Source: Anadara kagoshimensis
Taxonomy: Eukaryota; Mollusca; Bivalvia; Arcoida; Arcidae
Direction: 5' to 3'
NCBI GenBank assembly: GCA_021292105.1
Contig: CM037874.1
Span: forward strand, 53,550,540 to 53,614,539
DNA length: 64,000 nt
The position numbers were made by a program, and so were the translations under genes. This document shows positions 1-11,192 of the stretch, piece by piece. Each line of letters starts with the position of its first letter. The first letter of the stretch is position 1. The notes below the pieces were generated by a model, which did not search any database, was not told the DNA's origin, and saw nothing but the letters and a program-made list of their open reading frames with translations.

Positions 1-77
1 AACTTCAACATACAGTAACTGTGGTGATAAGCCAGGTAGTAGAGTTATCAAGGGACATAATAATGAGGCTTTACTGT
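1..77 (-). repeat. Truncated pogo-like MITE (family P1), right end
   Basis: The window opens inside a short inverted-repeat element whose end is GAGGCTTTACTG followed by TA. It matches the right half of the better copy at 1703-1890 (GCGATAAGC, TTATCAAGGGGC, ATAACGAGGTTTTACTG). The left half is outside the window. Confidence 0.6.
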
Positions 78-144
78 AAACTTAAACAGATCGAAACACT
101 GATTTTACTGAATCACTTAGTCACTTGCATGGGATTGCTTAAAT

Positions 145-475
145 GAAATTTTATGTCCCAATCAAGAATAATTCACTTATATTGATACATCACCAGCTAT
201 AAATGGAGTGGCAAATTGTTTCAACTGTGCAGTGCACTCAGGGGATGTACAGGAAGGGTTCTTTAACATGTCACATCAGGTGTAATATATAGCATCAGTT
301 TTTAAGGTGTTTTCTGGAGACCCCAATGGCCATTGACTTTCTAAATGCTGAGTGGTTGGTGAAAGAACAGTCACTACATTTTTTCAAGTCTTGGCCAGAA
401 CCCAGTCAGGGTTCAAACCCAGGATTTTCCACATACAAAGCAGTACTCTGCCATTTGAGCCACTGTAGAGATCAC
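145..475 (-). repeat. Diverged tRNA-derived SINE (family A)
   Basis: Read on the minus strand it starts with a decayed tRNA-like head (B-box remnant GGTTTGAACCC) and ends with the CCAGCTATA / CACTTATATTGATA / CAAGAATAATTCACTTATA tail block found in the sharper copies at 7848-8166 and 39570-39925. Many substitutions mark it as old. It lies in the SPNS intron after exon 3. Confidence 0.6.
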
Positions 476-526
476 TTGCATGTGGCCTGGAATGACAGGT
501 TGCAATAATAGACATAGTCAACTTAC

Positions 527-678
527 CTGCCAACTGGAATAGCAAAATAGAATATCATTAACATCCTGGTTCTCATATCACCAACAAACAGATCTGCTAT
601 GACGGTTGGTGCAATGGTAGAGTAACTCGCTTCTCCTATACCCACTAAAGCTCTCAGTATAGCAAAAGCAAAGAAAGA
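527..678 (-). CDS. SPNS1: Spinster-like MFS transporter, coding exon 3
   Basis: A 152-nt exon (50 codons plus 2 nt) bounded by a TTTTTCAG acceptor and a GTAAGT donor on the minus strand. It encodes an MFS helix followed by [20 protein letters not shown] and the loop [11 protein letters not shown], then FYFAIPVG. The [13 protein letters not shown] block is diagnostic of the Spinster family, and IADLF favours SPNS1 over SPNS2. The exon starts in phase 0, matching the end of exon 2. The remaining exons, about two thirds of the usual ~500-residue protein, lie to the left of the window. Confidence 0.88.
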
Positions 679-726
679 CTGAAAAATAAATGATAAATAG
701 ATCACATATATACTGTTAAATAAGTG

Positions 727-900
727 GCCCATGGGCCTTTACGCTCACCTGAGGATATGTGCTATATCTTCTGCAGAAGTTCAGCAGTCAATTACAGGGA
801 ACTTCAAAACCATCAATTATTACAAACCGTAAAACAAGAAGGTTCATGGGCCTTTACGCTCACCTGAGGATGTGTTCCATATCTCCTGCAGAAGTTCAGT
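727..900 (-). repeat. Two copies of the end of a bivalve-type dispersed repeat (GGGCCT...GCTCACCTGAG)
   Basis: Two near-identical segments begin at 728 and 846 with CATGGGCCTTTACGCTCACC followed by TGAGGAT and TCTGCAGAAGTTCAG. This is the reverse-complement style end of the element seen at 55317-55620. Together they form a ~118-bp tandem duplication in the SPNS intron. Confidence 0.55.
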
Positions 901-1034
901 AATCAATTACTGTATTTACAGGGACCCTCAAAATTTATTCTAACAGTTTTAGTTACAGATTAAAAATATATTCCTTGTAATTAACCATTTCAGTATTCTT
1001 AGGCACATGTGACTTTGACTCTTACATACTTAAG

Positions 1035-1295
1035 CTATATAGAGGTTGTCCCATGAACTTGGACACTGACACCAAGGGTATGACAGTAGGGGTGAAGTGG
1101 AGTGGAGTAATGGTATTTTTAGTTCCAGTCAAGATTTTTTCACCTATATTGAGGTGGTCAGTTCTGGGATGGTGGAGGAAACCAGTGTGCCCAGAGAAAA
1201 ACCAACCTTCAGCAAGTGAACTGACAAGCTTTCTCACACTAGAATCTGTCACGAATGTGGTTCAAACCAAAATGCCGATAGGCCCTGTGATCCAT
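1035..1295 (-). repeat. SINE-like dispersed repeat (family D), reverse copy
   Basis: Reverse orientation. The complement of the family-D core is visible (GGTCAGTTCTGGGATGG, GGAGGAAACCAG, AACTGACAAGCTTTCTCACA). It accounts for the 119-codon and 76-codon open frames here, which are therefore not genes. Confidence 0.65.
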
Positions 1296-1398
1296 AACTG
1301 TGCACTTAAGATCACTTGGACACCAAGCTCCCTCCCTCTTCTTCCAAGTTATGACAATAGACCTTTAACACTTCCTGTAGGAAGGCCAAAACACTTAC

Positions 1399-1601
1399 AT
1401 CTGATGGTATAAATGATCCCGCTAAGGTTACTGCTGACCAAAATAATATACCGCCAGCCATGATATACTTCCTTATCCATCTGTCGCCTAGGTAACCGAA
1501 TATCGGTGAAAATACCATATATGTCAGTATAAACACCGTCTGAATTAACCCAGCTTCTGAATTAGTTAATGAAAAATACAGCTCGATGTCTTTTAGTACT
1601 C
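1399..1601 (-). CDS. SPNS1: Spinster-like MFS transporter, coding exon 2
   Basis: A 203-nt exon (2 nt + 67 codons) with acceptor CTTCCATCAG and donor GTAAGT. It completes the glycine of YTIAG and continues VLKDIELYF, then EAGLIQTVFILTYMVFSP, the MFS signature loop GYLGDRWIRK, a transmembrane helix, and AGSFIPSD. IQTVFI and the GYLGDR motif match Spinster proteins. These are proton-linked lysosomal or late-endosomal transporters, and SPNS1 is known for lysophospholipid efflux. Exits in phase 0 into exon 3. Confidence 0.9.
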
Positions 1602-1702
1602 CTGATGGAAGAAAAAAATAAAAAATAAAATGTTAAATTAGACAGAACACAACAAGAAATCTATGAGCTACTGTTTCTTTAGTATACCCCAACTTTTAAC
1701 AT

Positions 1703-1890
1703 ACAGTTAAACCTAGATTCATCGCCACAATTTGTTCAGTCAAATTTTGGCATTATAAAGGGGTTTGGCGATAAATTGAGGGAGGGTCATAAAGAAAAAC
1801 ATAAACAAAATGGATTTTGGTACTTCAAAAAAGTGTGGCGATAAGCGAGGTGGCAAAGTTATCAAGGGGCATTATAACGAGGTTTTACTG
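1703..1890 (-). mobile_element. Pogo/Tigger-like MITE (family P1)
   Basis: A ~188-bp element flanked by TA, with terminal inverted repeats CAGTTAAACCTAG at the left and CGAGGTTTTACTG at the right. The interior (GGGGTTTGGCGATAAA, AACAAAATGGATTTTGG) is the reverse complement of the copy at 3626-3811. There is no transposase, so it is non-autonomous. The TA duplication fits the Tc1/mariner-pogo superfamily. Confidence 0.75.
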
Positions 1891-2416
1891 TATATGTTAG
1901 AATATAAACAAAATGTGAAGTAAATTTCAGGCAGACTTGAAATCTGTACTTGTGACATGAAACCTCATACTTAACTCACATACAAAATTTCAAGGGGCTG
2001 TGTTTAGCAGTTGCTGAGAAAATCTTTTTTTCAGAATGGAGTGATTGAAGGACAAAAATAAAACAGTATACTCCCCCTCTTCTGCAAAGCACAGGTATAA
2101 AAATTATAGCATTGAACTTAAAAAGTACAGTATGAGTAAATTTTCAATAAGTCAGAAGTGTTAAAGATTCTGAATCTTAAAAGATTGCAAGGAAAGTCAA
2201 TAAGGTTTTGGTTTTGATTAAAATGCAAGTTCTACTTTTCAACTGCAGATTTTAGATTGTTTGGGGGGAGACTTGAGTGGGTGAGAATGCATTACCCTAT
2301 AATAACTGGAAAAATGCCTATTTTAAACTAACAGATCAATTTGGACCATTGTCTTTGTGACAAAATTTTATCAATTTTACTCAATTTGTTTGAAAGATTG
2401 ATGAATTGCATATTTA

Positions 2417-2826
2417 CAGGGATTTTTCTGGGTATCCACAGGGTCCGGTAAAGGGGCCCATTCCCAATGCAAAAAAACATACATTTTTCCCAATTCTGTT
2501 GTAAAAAATTCCCAATTAGCTATGTTTATCAATTTTTTAAGAAAAAAAATTTCACAAGATCATCAACATCATATTCGGAGGATATCTCGTTCTGATAATG
2601 ATTTCAATCTATATTAACCCACATTTTGCTGGATGATTTATATAGAGACAAAAGAGACAGCGTTGTTTTGCTGTGAAACCGATATAATTTGTTCAATTAC
2701 CAGTATTCTAGTAGTCTAGAATTTCTAATATGTTGTTGTGATTTTTCCCAAAATTACATTTTTTGTTGAGCATTTTACCAATTTCATCCCAAGGTCCTTT
2801 TCCGAAAAAGGCCAGAAAAATCCCTG
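2417..2826. mobile_element. MITE with CAGGGATTTTTCTGG inverted ends
   Basis: A ~410-bp element with 15-bp perfect terminal inverted repeats: CAGGGATTTTTCTGG on the left, CCAGAAAAATCCCTG on the right. It is flanked by the direct repeat ATTTA at 2412-2416 and 2827-2831. The interior is AT-rich with no ORF. I cannot assign a superfamily. Confidence 0.7.
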
Positions 2827-3625
2827 ATTTACAAAGAATGACCTATTAGCAGCAACAATTTTTTTCTTGGCCTAACAAGTAACTTCCTTATATCAGTTAT
2901 TATATATTTCTGGGTTACAGTAATTACATACAGATACATGTATATGAAACTTGTAAAATATCTAAATTTTTAAATCCGTTCCTTTTCTCTCTAATTCTAA
3001 TTACAAGGAAGGAAATTATGTCTTCAAGTCACTTGATAATTTCATCACTGGACTTTCATATGATAATAAAAAGGCAAATGTTATGGTAAGAGTTCCTTTT
3101 GTAACCCCCCCCTCCCCCTTATGAAATTCTATGTAAAATTTTTGAAAAATAATTTTTCACAGAAATGTTCAAAATTGTTTGATTCTGTCAATTTAGACTT
3201 TTTAGTCGAAATTAAAATTTTACTGGATGGTACAAATGGAACTCTTTCCAATTACAGTATTACCACATATTTTTTATACCAATATAACCATATGCATGTG
3301 CATAAGGCAAACTTCATACATCAATTGATTAGGATTAAATCTCCATTTTATTGATTTTGAAATGTGTATTTTTTTTATTTCATGAGATTTGTGAAAATAT
3401 TATTCAGAAATTGTTGTCTAAAATGATGGATCATGTTGAACTAGAACAAACGGTCTGTATGGGGAAAACAAAATGGTTGGTCTAAAAATGTATTTTCTTA
3501 CTTTATTTATCAAAATGATATATTATTTGACTCAATATGATAAATTTCTGTTAGTTATACTTTAATTATTACTAAGCTGATGTATTTAAGTCATTAATTA
3601 ACTTTGTATCACTCATACATGTACA

Positions 3626-3811
3626 GTAAAACCTCGTTATAATGCCCCTCGATAACTTTGCCATGTCGCTTATCGCCACACTATTTTGAAGTCCCAAAAT
3701 CCATTTTGTTTATGTTTTTCTTTATCCGCCTCCCCTGATTCATCGCCAAACCCCTTTATAACACCAAAATTTGACTGAACAAATGGTGACGATGAATCGA
3801 GGTTTTACTGT
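3626..3811 (+). mobile_element. Pogo/Tigger-like MITE (family P1)
   Basis: TA-flanked element with ends CAGTAAAACCTCG and CGAGGTTTTACTG. The interior matches the reverse complement of the copy at 1703-1890. Three related copies fall within 4 kb of the SPNS introns. Confidence 0.8.
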
Positions 3812-4265
3812 ATATATAAACATATACATGGTAATAACACATTTGTTATTTAAATGTATGGGGCAATAACCATTCTGTTATAAAAAGATATATCTCTCCT
3901 ATTTTTATGTTGAAGATACTGGCTAATCATTTTACAAAAATGTTCTTCTAAATACTGAGTGTTCAATCCAGAACTTATTGTGGTCATGATCTGGGCAGGA
4001 AATTTATTTGTGGGGCCAATGAAATAAAAGCCCTTCTGTTTCTTTATATTAAACACTTAACATTGAACGGTACTATATATGCCAACTACATATATACATG
4101 TATTTAAGATGTTAAAGTTTTTTGGTGTTAATGATGGTTTACAGTAATCTAAAAGCATGATCTACAATCCTGCTAATAGTTAAACAATGGATTTGGGATT
4201 TTATAGTAACTACAATAGTGAAAAGATAATAAATTTGAATACATGTATCTATTGTTACAAAAACA

Positions 4266-4440
4266 TATATGCCAGCTGATCTAACTTCTAAGGATTTTCC
4301 TAAACCTATGGTTACAAATGTATCAAGGCTTACTGATCCAAGGGATTTTTCCCAAATCTGTGGTTACCAACTTATAGGCCTACTGATCAAAGAGTTTTTC
4401 CAAACCTGTGGAAAAAGTCTTACAAACTTATGGGCAATTT
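4266..4440. repeat. Degenerate minisatellite
   Basis: Imperfect repeats of about 55-60 bp built on TACTGATCxAxGGATTTTCC / CAAACCTGTGGTTAC. Weaker echoes follow at 4640-4680 and 4740-4870. The open frame that crosses it is a by-product. Confidence 0.5.
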
Positions 4441-4507
4441 TTGGAGAAATCAGTTTTTACTTTGCTCAGTCAGACAGTCTGTTTCAAACGCTTTTAGTAT
4501 AAAGCAT

Positions 4508-4640
4508 CCTGAGCTGTAGCAGCCACAGGTGGCCTACTCTTTTCGAACTCTAAAGAGGTGTATTTAGCATGAACTGAGACATGGGAACTTTTGAGTCTCA
4601 TCCGAAAGACTATTCTAATAATGAGCTTTTAAAAGTTTAT
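4508..4640 (-). repeat. 5'-truncated SINE (family C)
   Basis: Matches the tail half of the full copy at 9727-10000 (CGAACTCTAxAGAGGTGT, GAGTCTCATCCGAAAGA, GAGCTTTT). The tRNA-like head is missing. Confidence 0.55.
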
Positions 4641-5039
4641 AGGTTTACTGATCTGTAAATTTTCCCAAACCTATTAATGATGTTGAGTCTTGAGTTTGAG
4701 TCAATTTAGAGGAAAGTTTCCATTCCAGATGCTTACCGTAGGTTTGCTGATAATACTTTTTCCCAGAACTTGTTAAAGATGTTAAAAGTTCTGGAGTTTG
4801 AATCCCATTCAAAGGACAGATTTTGCTACACATGTTTAATGTCCTGATGAAAGGGGTTTGCCCCTAACCTGTTGACAATGTTGCCAAGTTACAGCATGTT
4901 ACAACCATCCATGACCATACATTTGTTACAACCAATAATTGACTATGAGTGCATTCTAGAAGGGGCCATGGGGTCATTGTCTCCTATTTTGCCAAATGAC
5001 CCTATTGTTAATGTCTTAATGTGCCATATTTAACATGGA

Positions 5040-5290
5040 CAAACATGGCCGAGTGGCACTTGTCACTGAAGGTTGTGGCTTTGAAAACTCACTCTGGACT
5101 TGGAAAATTTCTTAGATGATTTTCATCTCCTGCCCATACTAGAGATGATAAAAGCTTAAAGTAATAAAATAGTCTTTCAGAGGAGACTCAAAACCGAGGT
5201 CCTGCATCTTTGAGCACGCAAAAGACACATTTGTAGAGTTTAAAAAAAAGTAAGCTACCTGTGGTCGCTACAGAGACCCTTACAACTAGA
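5040..5290 (+). repeat. tRNA-derived SINE (family C), plus orientation
   Basis: Begins with a decayed tRNA-like head (ATGGCCGAGTGGCACTTGTC ending in GTTGTGG), then the body GATTTTCATCTCCTG and the tail GAGACTCAAAACCGAGG ... ACACATTTGTAGAG. It is the reverse orientation of the copy at 9727-10000. Confidence 0.55.
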
Positions 5291-5433
5291 AGCGATTAAA
5301 ACAGACTAAGCAAGAAAAGAGTAAGAGTAACATAATGACACCAAGATCACCATGATCGAACACAAATTAAAAAAGTAATGAAGAATTTTGTCAGAGCACC
5401 TACAAGTCAAAGATCTGATTCGTTGTTCCCCTT

Positions 5434-5537
5434 TACTCTTTTTTATATACTTAGGGTTTTTTTTAAATTTTATTATGAAACTGGCTACTCTTTTTTATAT
5501 ACCTAGGGTTTTTTTTAAATTTTATTATGAAACTGGC
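5434..5537. repeat. 52-bp tandem duplication
   Basis: Two adjacent ~52-bp units starting TACTCTTTTTTATATAC and ending ATGAAACTGG, nearly identical (ACTTAGGG versus ACCTAGGG). It lies immediately beside the TIR element at 5550. Confidence 0.8.
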
Positions 5538-5549
5538 CACTGTGATCAT

Positions 5550-6252
5550 CAGTGCTTCAGATTGTCGGTGCGCCCGTGTCAATCCCGCATTATTTCAAAA
5601 AATGGCGCATAATATTTGCTTCTAATGGGTCCACATGGCGCATGGTTTTTCTTAGCCAAATTGATCGTTAATAATTTCTTCCCAAAACTACATATTTGAT
5701 TCCATGGGGTTTTCCCATTTGACTTTCTGCTTTCGTTTTCTATCGGAAAATCTCTAGCTTCTTTGTTTATCTCATAATCAGCATATAGACAGGACTCCCG
5801 ACAAGCCCCTTCTCTTCGCTCTATGCGTCGGTTATTAACATTAATATTCAAAGGGAAGGAACTCGTAATAAAACTTGTTATGACCTCGGACGTTGTCGTT
5901 CATTTAATATACTAGTGGCAACCATGACTACGAGATGCAGACGACTCTATTCACATTTTTTAAAACAACACAAAGCGCAGAGAAGTAGATGCACATAAAA
6001 TGAATCATCGAGGTGAAAGAGTTTAAAATATATCGTAAAGGTTAACAAAATATAAATTAGCAGATGACAAGATCACTTTTGGTGCATTATATGAAGATGT
6101 CAAGTGCCGACTTTCACTTTCAGTCACGTGGTTGTGGCATAACATTTAATTATGTGTCAAAACATGACCCACTATAACAAAAAATGACCCCTTGTTATTG
6201 GACCTGGTGGGCCCTTATGGCCCACTATCTGTAAAAACAATCTGAAGCACTG
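5550..6252. mobile_element. Non-autonomous TIR DNA transposon, 703 bp
   Basis: Inverted ends CAGTGCTTCAGATTGT and ACAATCTGAAGCACTG, flanked by direct repeats GATCAT at 5544-5549 and 6253-6258. The CAGTG-type termini suggest hAT, although hAT normally makes an 8-bp duplication and only 6 bp are seen. There is no transposase; the 90-codon minus-strand ORF inside is unrecognised. Lies in SPNS intron 1, 89 bp downstream of exon 1 in the gene's sense. Confidence 0.65.
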
Positions 6253-6341
6253 GATCATAATATAGATATAATTTGTGTTTTAGACGAATTTTTTTTAATA
6301 TGGCCAATCTCAAAAAAAATTAACTGAATCAGTAAACAAAC

Positions 6342-6588
6342 CTGCTATTGTATATCTGTCCATGTAATTAAGTAAGTTGATACAAAGAAGTATGATGACT
6401 GTAAAAACTGCCCTTCTAGTGGAAATATCGTCTGCATCTTCAGCATTAACAACTTCTGTTTGTACATGGGAACCAGGTTTACTTTCATCTTCGTCGCCCG
6501 GATCAACTATCGGCGCAGTGTCTGAAAAATCAACAGGCATGTCGTCTAGTTGAACAGTGTCATCGAATGGTGGTGTGTATGCACTCAT
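6342..6588 (-). CDS. SPNS1: Spinster-like MFS transporter, coding exon 1 (start)
   Basis: The first coding exon, 247 nt: ATG at 6588 down to a GTTTGT donor after 6342 (82 codons plus 1 nt). The N-terminal ~55 residues are cytosolic and acidic (DDMPVDFSDTAPIVDPG, DEDESKP). They lead into the first transmembrane helix (AVFTVIILLCINLL) and the family hallmark NYMDRYTIAG, where NYMDRYTVAG is usual. The start fits: no upstream in-frame extension is plausible, and the acidic tail plus NYMDRYT spacing is typical of SPNS1. The gene is transcribed away from NF1. Confidence 0.88.
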
Positions 6589-7785
6589 TGGTTAACGACA
6601 TCACATATAAACAAATACTTGAGATAAAAATTCGTAATTGTCAAGTGATAACGAACAAAAATAGGTCGGAAGTTCACAACATGCATGCAAACCGGAAGCA
6701 TTTGAAAAAAACTAATATCCATTACGAAAAACGCATTATTCCGGTTTATTATAAAATTAGAATTTAAGATGTTATATAGAAACATATGATAAGAATACTA
6801 AATGTCATCATATGTCCTGTTAATTTGAACTAATGACAAGTTTCCTTGTTGAAAGAATGTGTCAACCATACAAGATATGTGATGTTTGATTATTGATAAA
6901 AAAAATCTTAGATACAGAAATGGGTTAACATTTTCTCGCCAGCCCGCCTTACGCATTTGTATAGCCACAACCACCAATTGACCAATTCGACGGATTTATC
7001 CACTGATAAACGGACGGATGACATGAAAAAGTCAAATTAGACGCATTTTTCCCAATTTGACGGGGTTTTTTATTAAAAGTACTGAAAAATTTGGACTTTT
7101 TGTATGGAAATTGTATCAGAATCAAACACTTAACAATAAAAAAGTACCTATGTGGTAACTAAAAACGTACAGATGTGGACAAATAAATACATTTGATAGG
7201 CCAGCTTGCACCAACACCCCAGCCACCCCATTTCTGTAAAATATTATCTTACATGACCAGTTCGCATGGTTCGTTTGAATAAATGACTATGATTCCATTC
7301 TTGGTACCCAATATGGCCATTAGCTACTAATGTATGAGAAATTCTTTCAGCCGAAAAAGTATCAAAACTAGAGAAGAATTTTTTTTTTTTAAAAAAGGGC
7401 TAGATTTTTACAAATTTGGGAAAGTTCGCTACTAATAATTATAAATTTATGGAAACCTAGAAATGGTATAATCGTCATTTTGATTGTACATGTAACATCA
7501 TTAGAAAGAAGGACAAATGACTGAGACCTACCATATGACGAATGTCTGTCCGTTTTTGTTATAATTTCCACTGTAACTGGCATACTGCTAGTATTATAGT
7601 AAATCACACCATAACCGGAATATTTGTTTAAGCATGCGACAGACTGTTGTGGTAATGACTAAGTATCAATTTAGGTAACTGACTGATTATAAAACTGTAC
7701 ATAACAGCCCAAGTTAACAAGTCAATGTACACTGACGTTTATTGACCGTTTTAAGAGTATGCAAGTCGCGTGAGTCGGTGTCAGC

Positions 7786-7787
<2 letters not shown>

Positions 7788-7818
<31 letters not shown>

Positions 7819-7825
7819 ATTTTAT
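7788..7825 (-). repeat. (GATT)n tail of SINE A
   Basis: A run of ATTG/GATT tetranucleotides just beyond the 3' end of the SINE at 7848-8166. The other intact copy (39570) has a GAGT array in the same place, so the family appears to end in a variable simple repeat. Confidence 0.7.
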
Positions 7826-7847
7826 CCACATAATGAATTTGATGTTG

Positions 7848-8166
7848 TTTGAGTTGAGTAACGGTGTTTAACGTCCCAGGATAAGTCAAGAATATTTCAC
7901 TTATATCGAGACGTCGTCAGCTATAGGCAAAGGTGCAGAAATTGTGTCCGTCCGTTGCGCAAGTTTCTTTATCGTGCCAAGCCCGCCGTGACACGGAACC
8001 TCGTTTATTTTAAGTTCCCATCCGAAAGAACCGCGACTTTCATTTCGTAATGCCGAGTGCTTGACGAAAGCACTTTCAAGTCTCGGGTCAGACCCGGTGG
8101 GGGTTCGAACCCACGACCTTCCACTTACTGATCGAGCACTCTACCAACTGAGCTACCGCAGTGGGC
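7848..8166 (-). repeat. tRNA-derived SINE (family A), well preserved
   Basis: On the minus strand the 5' end reads like a tRNA: GCCCACTGCGGTAGCTCAGT with TGGTAGAGTG (A box) and GGGTTCGAACCC (B box). A unique body follows, ending ATATAAGTGAAATATTC. It should not be called a functional tRNA: the fold continues directly into SINE body and the same head recurs at 39840-39925. Confidence 0.85.
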
Positions 8167-9387
8167 GCATGTCGTTTGACTAAGCGACCGTTCTACTTGG
8201 TATTTTGTTGATGGATGTGCTTACTCATTCGATTATTCGTGACCTTTGACCTTTATATCGTGTTGTTTTACATTTGAGTAAAATTATGCTATTTAAACAG
8301 AAGGCGCTTACCCCTCCAAAACACCCGGTCTCGCTTCCATGGTGGGCGTTAATGCGTTTAACTTAATTTGCCAAATACAAAGTTATTACTTTGCTTAAGA
8401 ATTGTGAGTCGGGCATGGATTAGTATGTTTGGACATCAAGACTAAGATTTGACCTTGTTACCTTGACTTTTGACCTACTTGCATAAATATGTTAGGTGAT
8501 ATAACTATCATCTCATGTTGGGTTACATTCCTGTCAAGTTAAATTAAATTCATTAATAGATGTGAGAGCGGACACGTCATTTGGATATTGAAACTAAGAT
8601 TTTACCTTGTGATTTTAACCGTTGACCCTCATACTTTAAAATGTCTCATTTTGGTATACATTTGTTCCAAGTTTGATCAAAATCCACTGAAAGATGTGAA
8701 AGTTATGAAGCGGGGTTTTACATGGACAGACAGAAAAATATTTTTCCTATGTACACTTACCCCCCCCCCCCCCTCTTAAATTAAGTTACGGGGTACAGTT
8801 ATTTAAAAGCTTAAATCAGAAATTGTATAAAAAAAATACAAATAATATAAGCTCTAGGTAAAAATCAAATGAACGTTTTTTGGAGGTTTTTCAATTTAAG
8901 TTGATTTGCCCAGACTTAAAGGAATTGGGTAAGATGATGCCAAGGTTAGATGCCTGTGCCTGTGTATTTGCCAAATAATTAAAGAGTTTATGCCACATTA
9001 AAATCTGTAAAAACTAGAGTACTCTCTTTGGAGACAAATACTCCTGTCGTGTGCTACTTTGGAATTTTTATAAAACAACGCATTCAAAAGTAGCACATGA
9101 CAATTTGAATTCGATAGTTTATCAAAATTAAAAAATGGCACATGACACTCCCATCCCCAATATCGTCATTCGCCAAGTTTTTATTTCCAAGATCAGTGAC
9201 CTTGTGACCTTGACCCTTGACCTATGCACCTATATTGAAAGTTGTAGGGAGAAAGCTACCAGCTGCTGAAAAGTAACCGAGCTAACAATGGTCCCAAATG
9301 TATTTGATACCGATCTGGTAGCTTAGTGTTAAACTTTTGACGGGACTGTACTGTAATTGAAATGTTTGTTTTACTATTATTAAAGTT

Positions 9388-9671
9388 AAAGTCTGTCCCG
9401 AGACATTAGGCCCATCAGGCCGGAGCTTATCCCGGTTTCGGTGGCGTTAAGCGACTGAGAGTACAAGACTCCCCCCTGAATGGGACGCCGGTCCATCGCA
9501 GGGTTAACCCCCAGCATTTTGCTGGTACTCATTTATTTTTCAGCTGAGTGAACTGGAACAACGTGAAATTAAGTGTCTTGCTCAAGGACACAACACATCG
9601 CCCGGTCCAGGGATCGAACCCATGACCTTCGAATCATGAGTCCAACGCCTTAACCACTAGGCCACGCGCTT
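9388..9671 (-). repeat. tRNA-derived SINE with TTGAGCAAGACACTT core (family B)
   Basis: Minus strand: a tRNA-like head (GCGTGGCCTAGTGGTTAAGG ... GGGTTCGATCCC), then the core GTCCTTGAGCAAGACACTTA, widespread in metazoan V/Deu-type SINEs, then TGCGATGGACCGGCGTCCCA. It is well preserved, so probably comparatively young. Confidence 0.8.
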
Positions 9672-9726
9672 ACTATTATTATTGTTCTTATTATCTTATA
9701 CTTATCTCTGTTATTTTCTCAGTTTG

Positions 9727-10000
9727 TTTCAATCGCTTGTAGTTGTAAGCGTCCACAGGTTCGAACTCTATAGAGGTGTCTTTAGCGCTCACTGAGGCAA
9801 GGGGCTTCGGTTTTCAGTCTCATCCGAAAGAGTACTGAGTAACGAGCTTTTTACAGCTTTGGTGTTGACAGGAGATAAAAAAAATCATCCCAGAAAATTT
9901 CAAAGTCCCGATTGAGGTTCGAACCCACAACCTTCAGTGACCTCGAAAGCCAGTGACGGTACCACTATCCTGCTACCACTCGGCCATGTTCGCCACCTTC
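9727..10000 (-). repeat. tRNA-derived SINE (family C), fullest copy
   Basis: Minus strand: head ATGGCCGAGTGGTAGCAGGA to a B box GTGGGTTCGAACC, body ending GAGTTCGAACCTGTGGAC. Truncated relatives lie at 4508-4640 and 5040-5290. Confidence 0.7.
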
Positions 10001-11096
10001 GGTTCAGTATATTTTCCCCACGATTTGTTTTCTACTAGACCATAATTAATGCAGCATCATCATTTAAGATCGTTCGGAAATAACTGCCGGATATTATAAA
10101 TGTAGTTTTTTAATTGTTAATTTCCTTGTTTATATAATAACCAGGATTCACTATCACGGAAATGAGTCCAGGAAGGAATAGAGAACTACATACATGTCAT
10201 AAATATTAACTTTGTCAATTGCATTTCTATGTTGGAATGTAGTTGTTGCATTCAGTCACAAAGAAATTGGCTTTTCGAAAACGACACTTCATAGTTTGGT
10301 GTAAAAAATTACATACCGATAAAAAAAGTTTTTAGTCAATGCTGACATTTTGATAACTTAAAAAAAAAGTCAGCTATAGATTCTACCTAATGTCAGATAA
10401 TGTCCCTTATACGCCTTCGTACAGATGCTATCTTTTGAATACTTTATTTAAAAAAGAACAAAACCCTGGCCCCCTGTGGTTGAAAAAACATAACCATAAC
10501 ATCCAAAACCATTAAGTTTGATTAATTAATTAATTTGTTTGTTTTTTATTGTCTGGTGCATCTATTTCAAACATTTTTAAGGCGAGAATATATACTAGTT
10601 TCAATAAATATCGCTTTGCAATAATACCGGCAATAATAATAATAATAAACCCATACCTTTTATATTAATCCCAAAGCAAAGTAAAAACTTTGAAGACTGG
10701 AAAATTTTAAAAGAGGACTGCCACCAGAAAAATGAGGCCGGGTGGCTGCTTCAAAATTAAGTATCATTTGAATTTTTTAATTAACATTCAGCTTGATGTG
10801 TTAAATATTTCCATTATTCAAAATTATTTTCAGTGGACGCATTTACCAATTAGTACAATGTATACGCACTGTTATAGTTTCAAAATGTACAAACAATGTT
10901 CATTTTTTTTCATAAATCTAATACTTTGTTTGAACTGTTTACAATTATAAAAAACACCATGAAATGTATACATTTTTTTTGAAAAATTGATTAATGTATA
11001 CATTTTTCGAAAATTGATTTTGAGGCAACTTTGGGTTGGTGATGTAAGAGGATGTAGATAAGGGGATTGTCCATATATGGAAAATCAATACATCAA

Positions 11097-11147
11097 CCGC
11101 GCATGCGTTTATTATATCAACATAACTAAAACATGGCGGTGAGATAG
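11097..11147 (+). promoter_or_regulatory. NF1 promoter-proximal motifs and short uORFs
   Basis: CCGCGCATGCGT at 11097-11108 is a near match to the NRF1 palindrome, and ACATGGCGGTG at 11131 resembles a YY1 site, which often overlaps starts of TATA-less genes. No TATA box is obvious. If transcription starts upstream, two tiny uORFs would be present: ATG 11103 to TAA 11129, and ATG 11133 to TAG 11147. The motifs are seen; promoter function is inferred. Confidence 0.45.
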
Positions 11148-11192
11148 ACCTGAGAAGCCTACAGTGGTTGTTATTTAACCATATTCTCCTTA

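Larger units (their letters stand above)
6589..11192. other. Divergent intergenic region between SPNS1-like and NF1
   Basis: About 4.6 kb without a convincing gene. It contains SINEs (7788-8166, 9388-9671, 9727-10000), a poly-C run near 8760, and TGACCTTGACC-rich stretches near 8240, 8450 and 9195. Near 6690-6700 two ETS-like CCGGAAG / TTCCGG motifs sit ~100 bp upstream of the SPNS start. All ORFs here are short and unrecognised. Confidence 0.7.

Noticed and set aside
1053-1412. 119-codon ORF at the left
   Set aside because: Lies across a reverse family-D repeat and the SPNS exon 2 boundary.
8093-8166. Possible tRNA gene (A and B boxes on the minus strand)
   Set aside because: The tRNA-like head runs into a SINE body and recurs with the same body at 39570-39925, so it is a SINE rather than a tRNA gene.
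9185-9225. TGACCTTG repeats as a nuclear-receptor response element
   Set aside because: The same TGACCTTGACC wording occurs in several intergenic places here and looks like part of a dispersed repeat; no regulatory role can be claimed.
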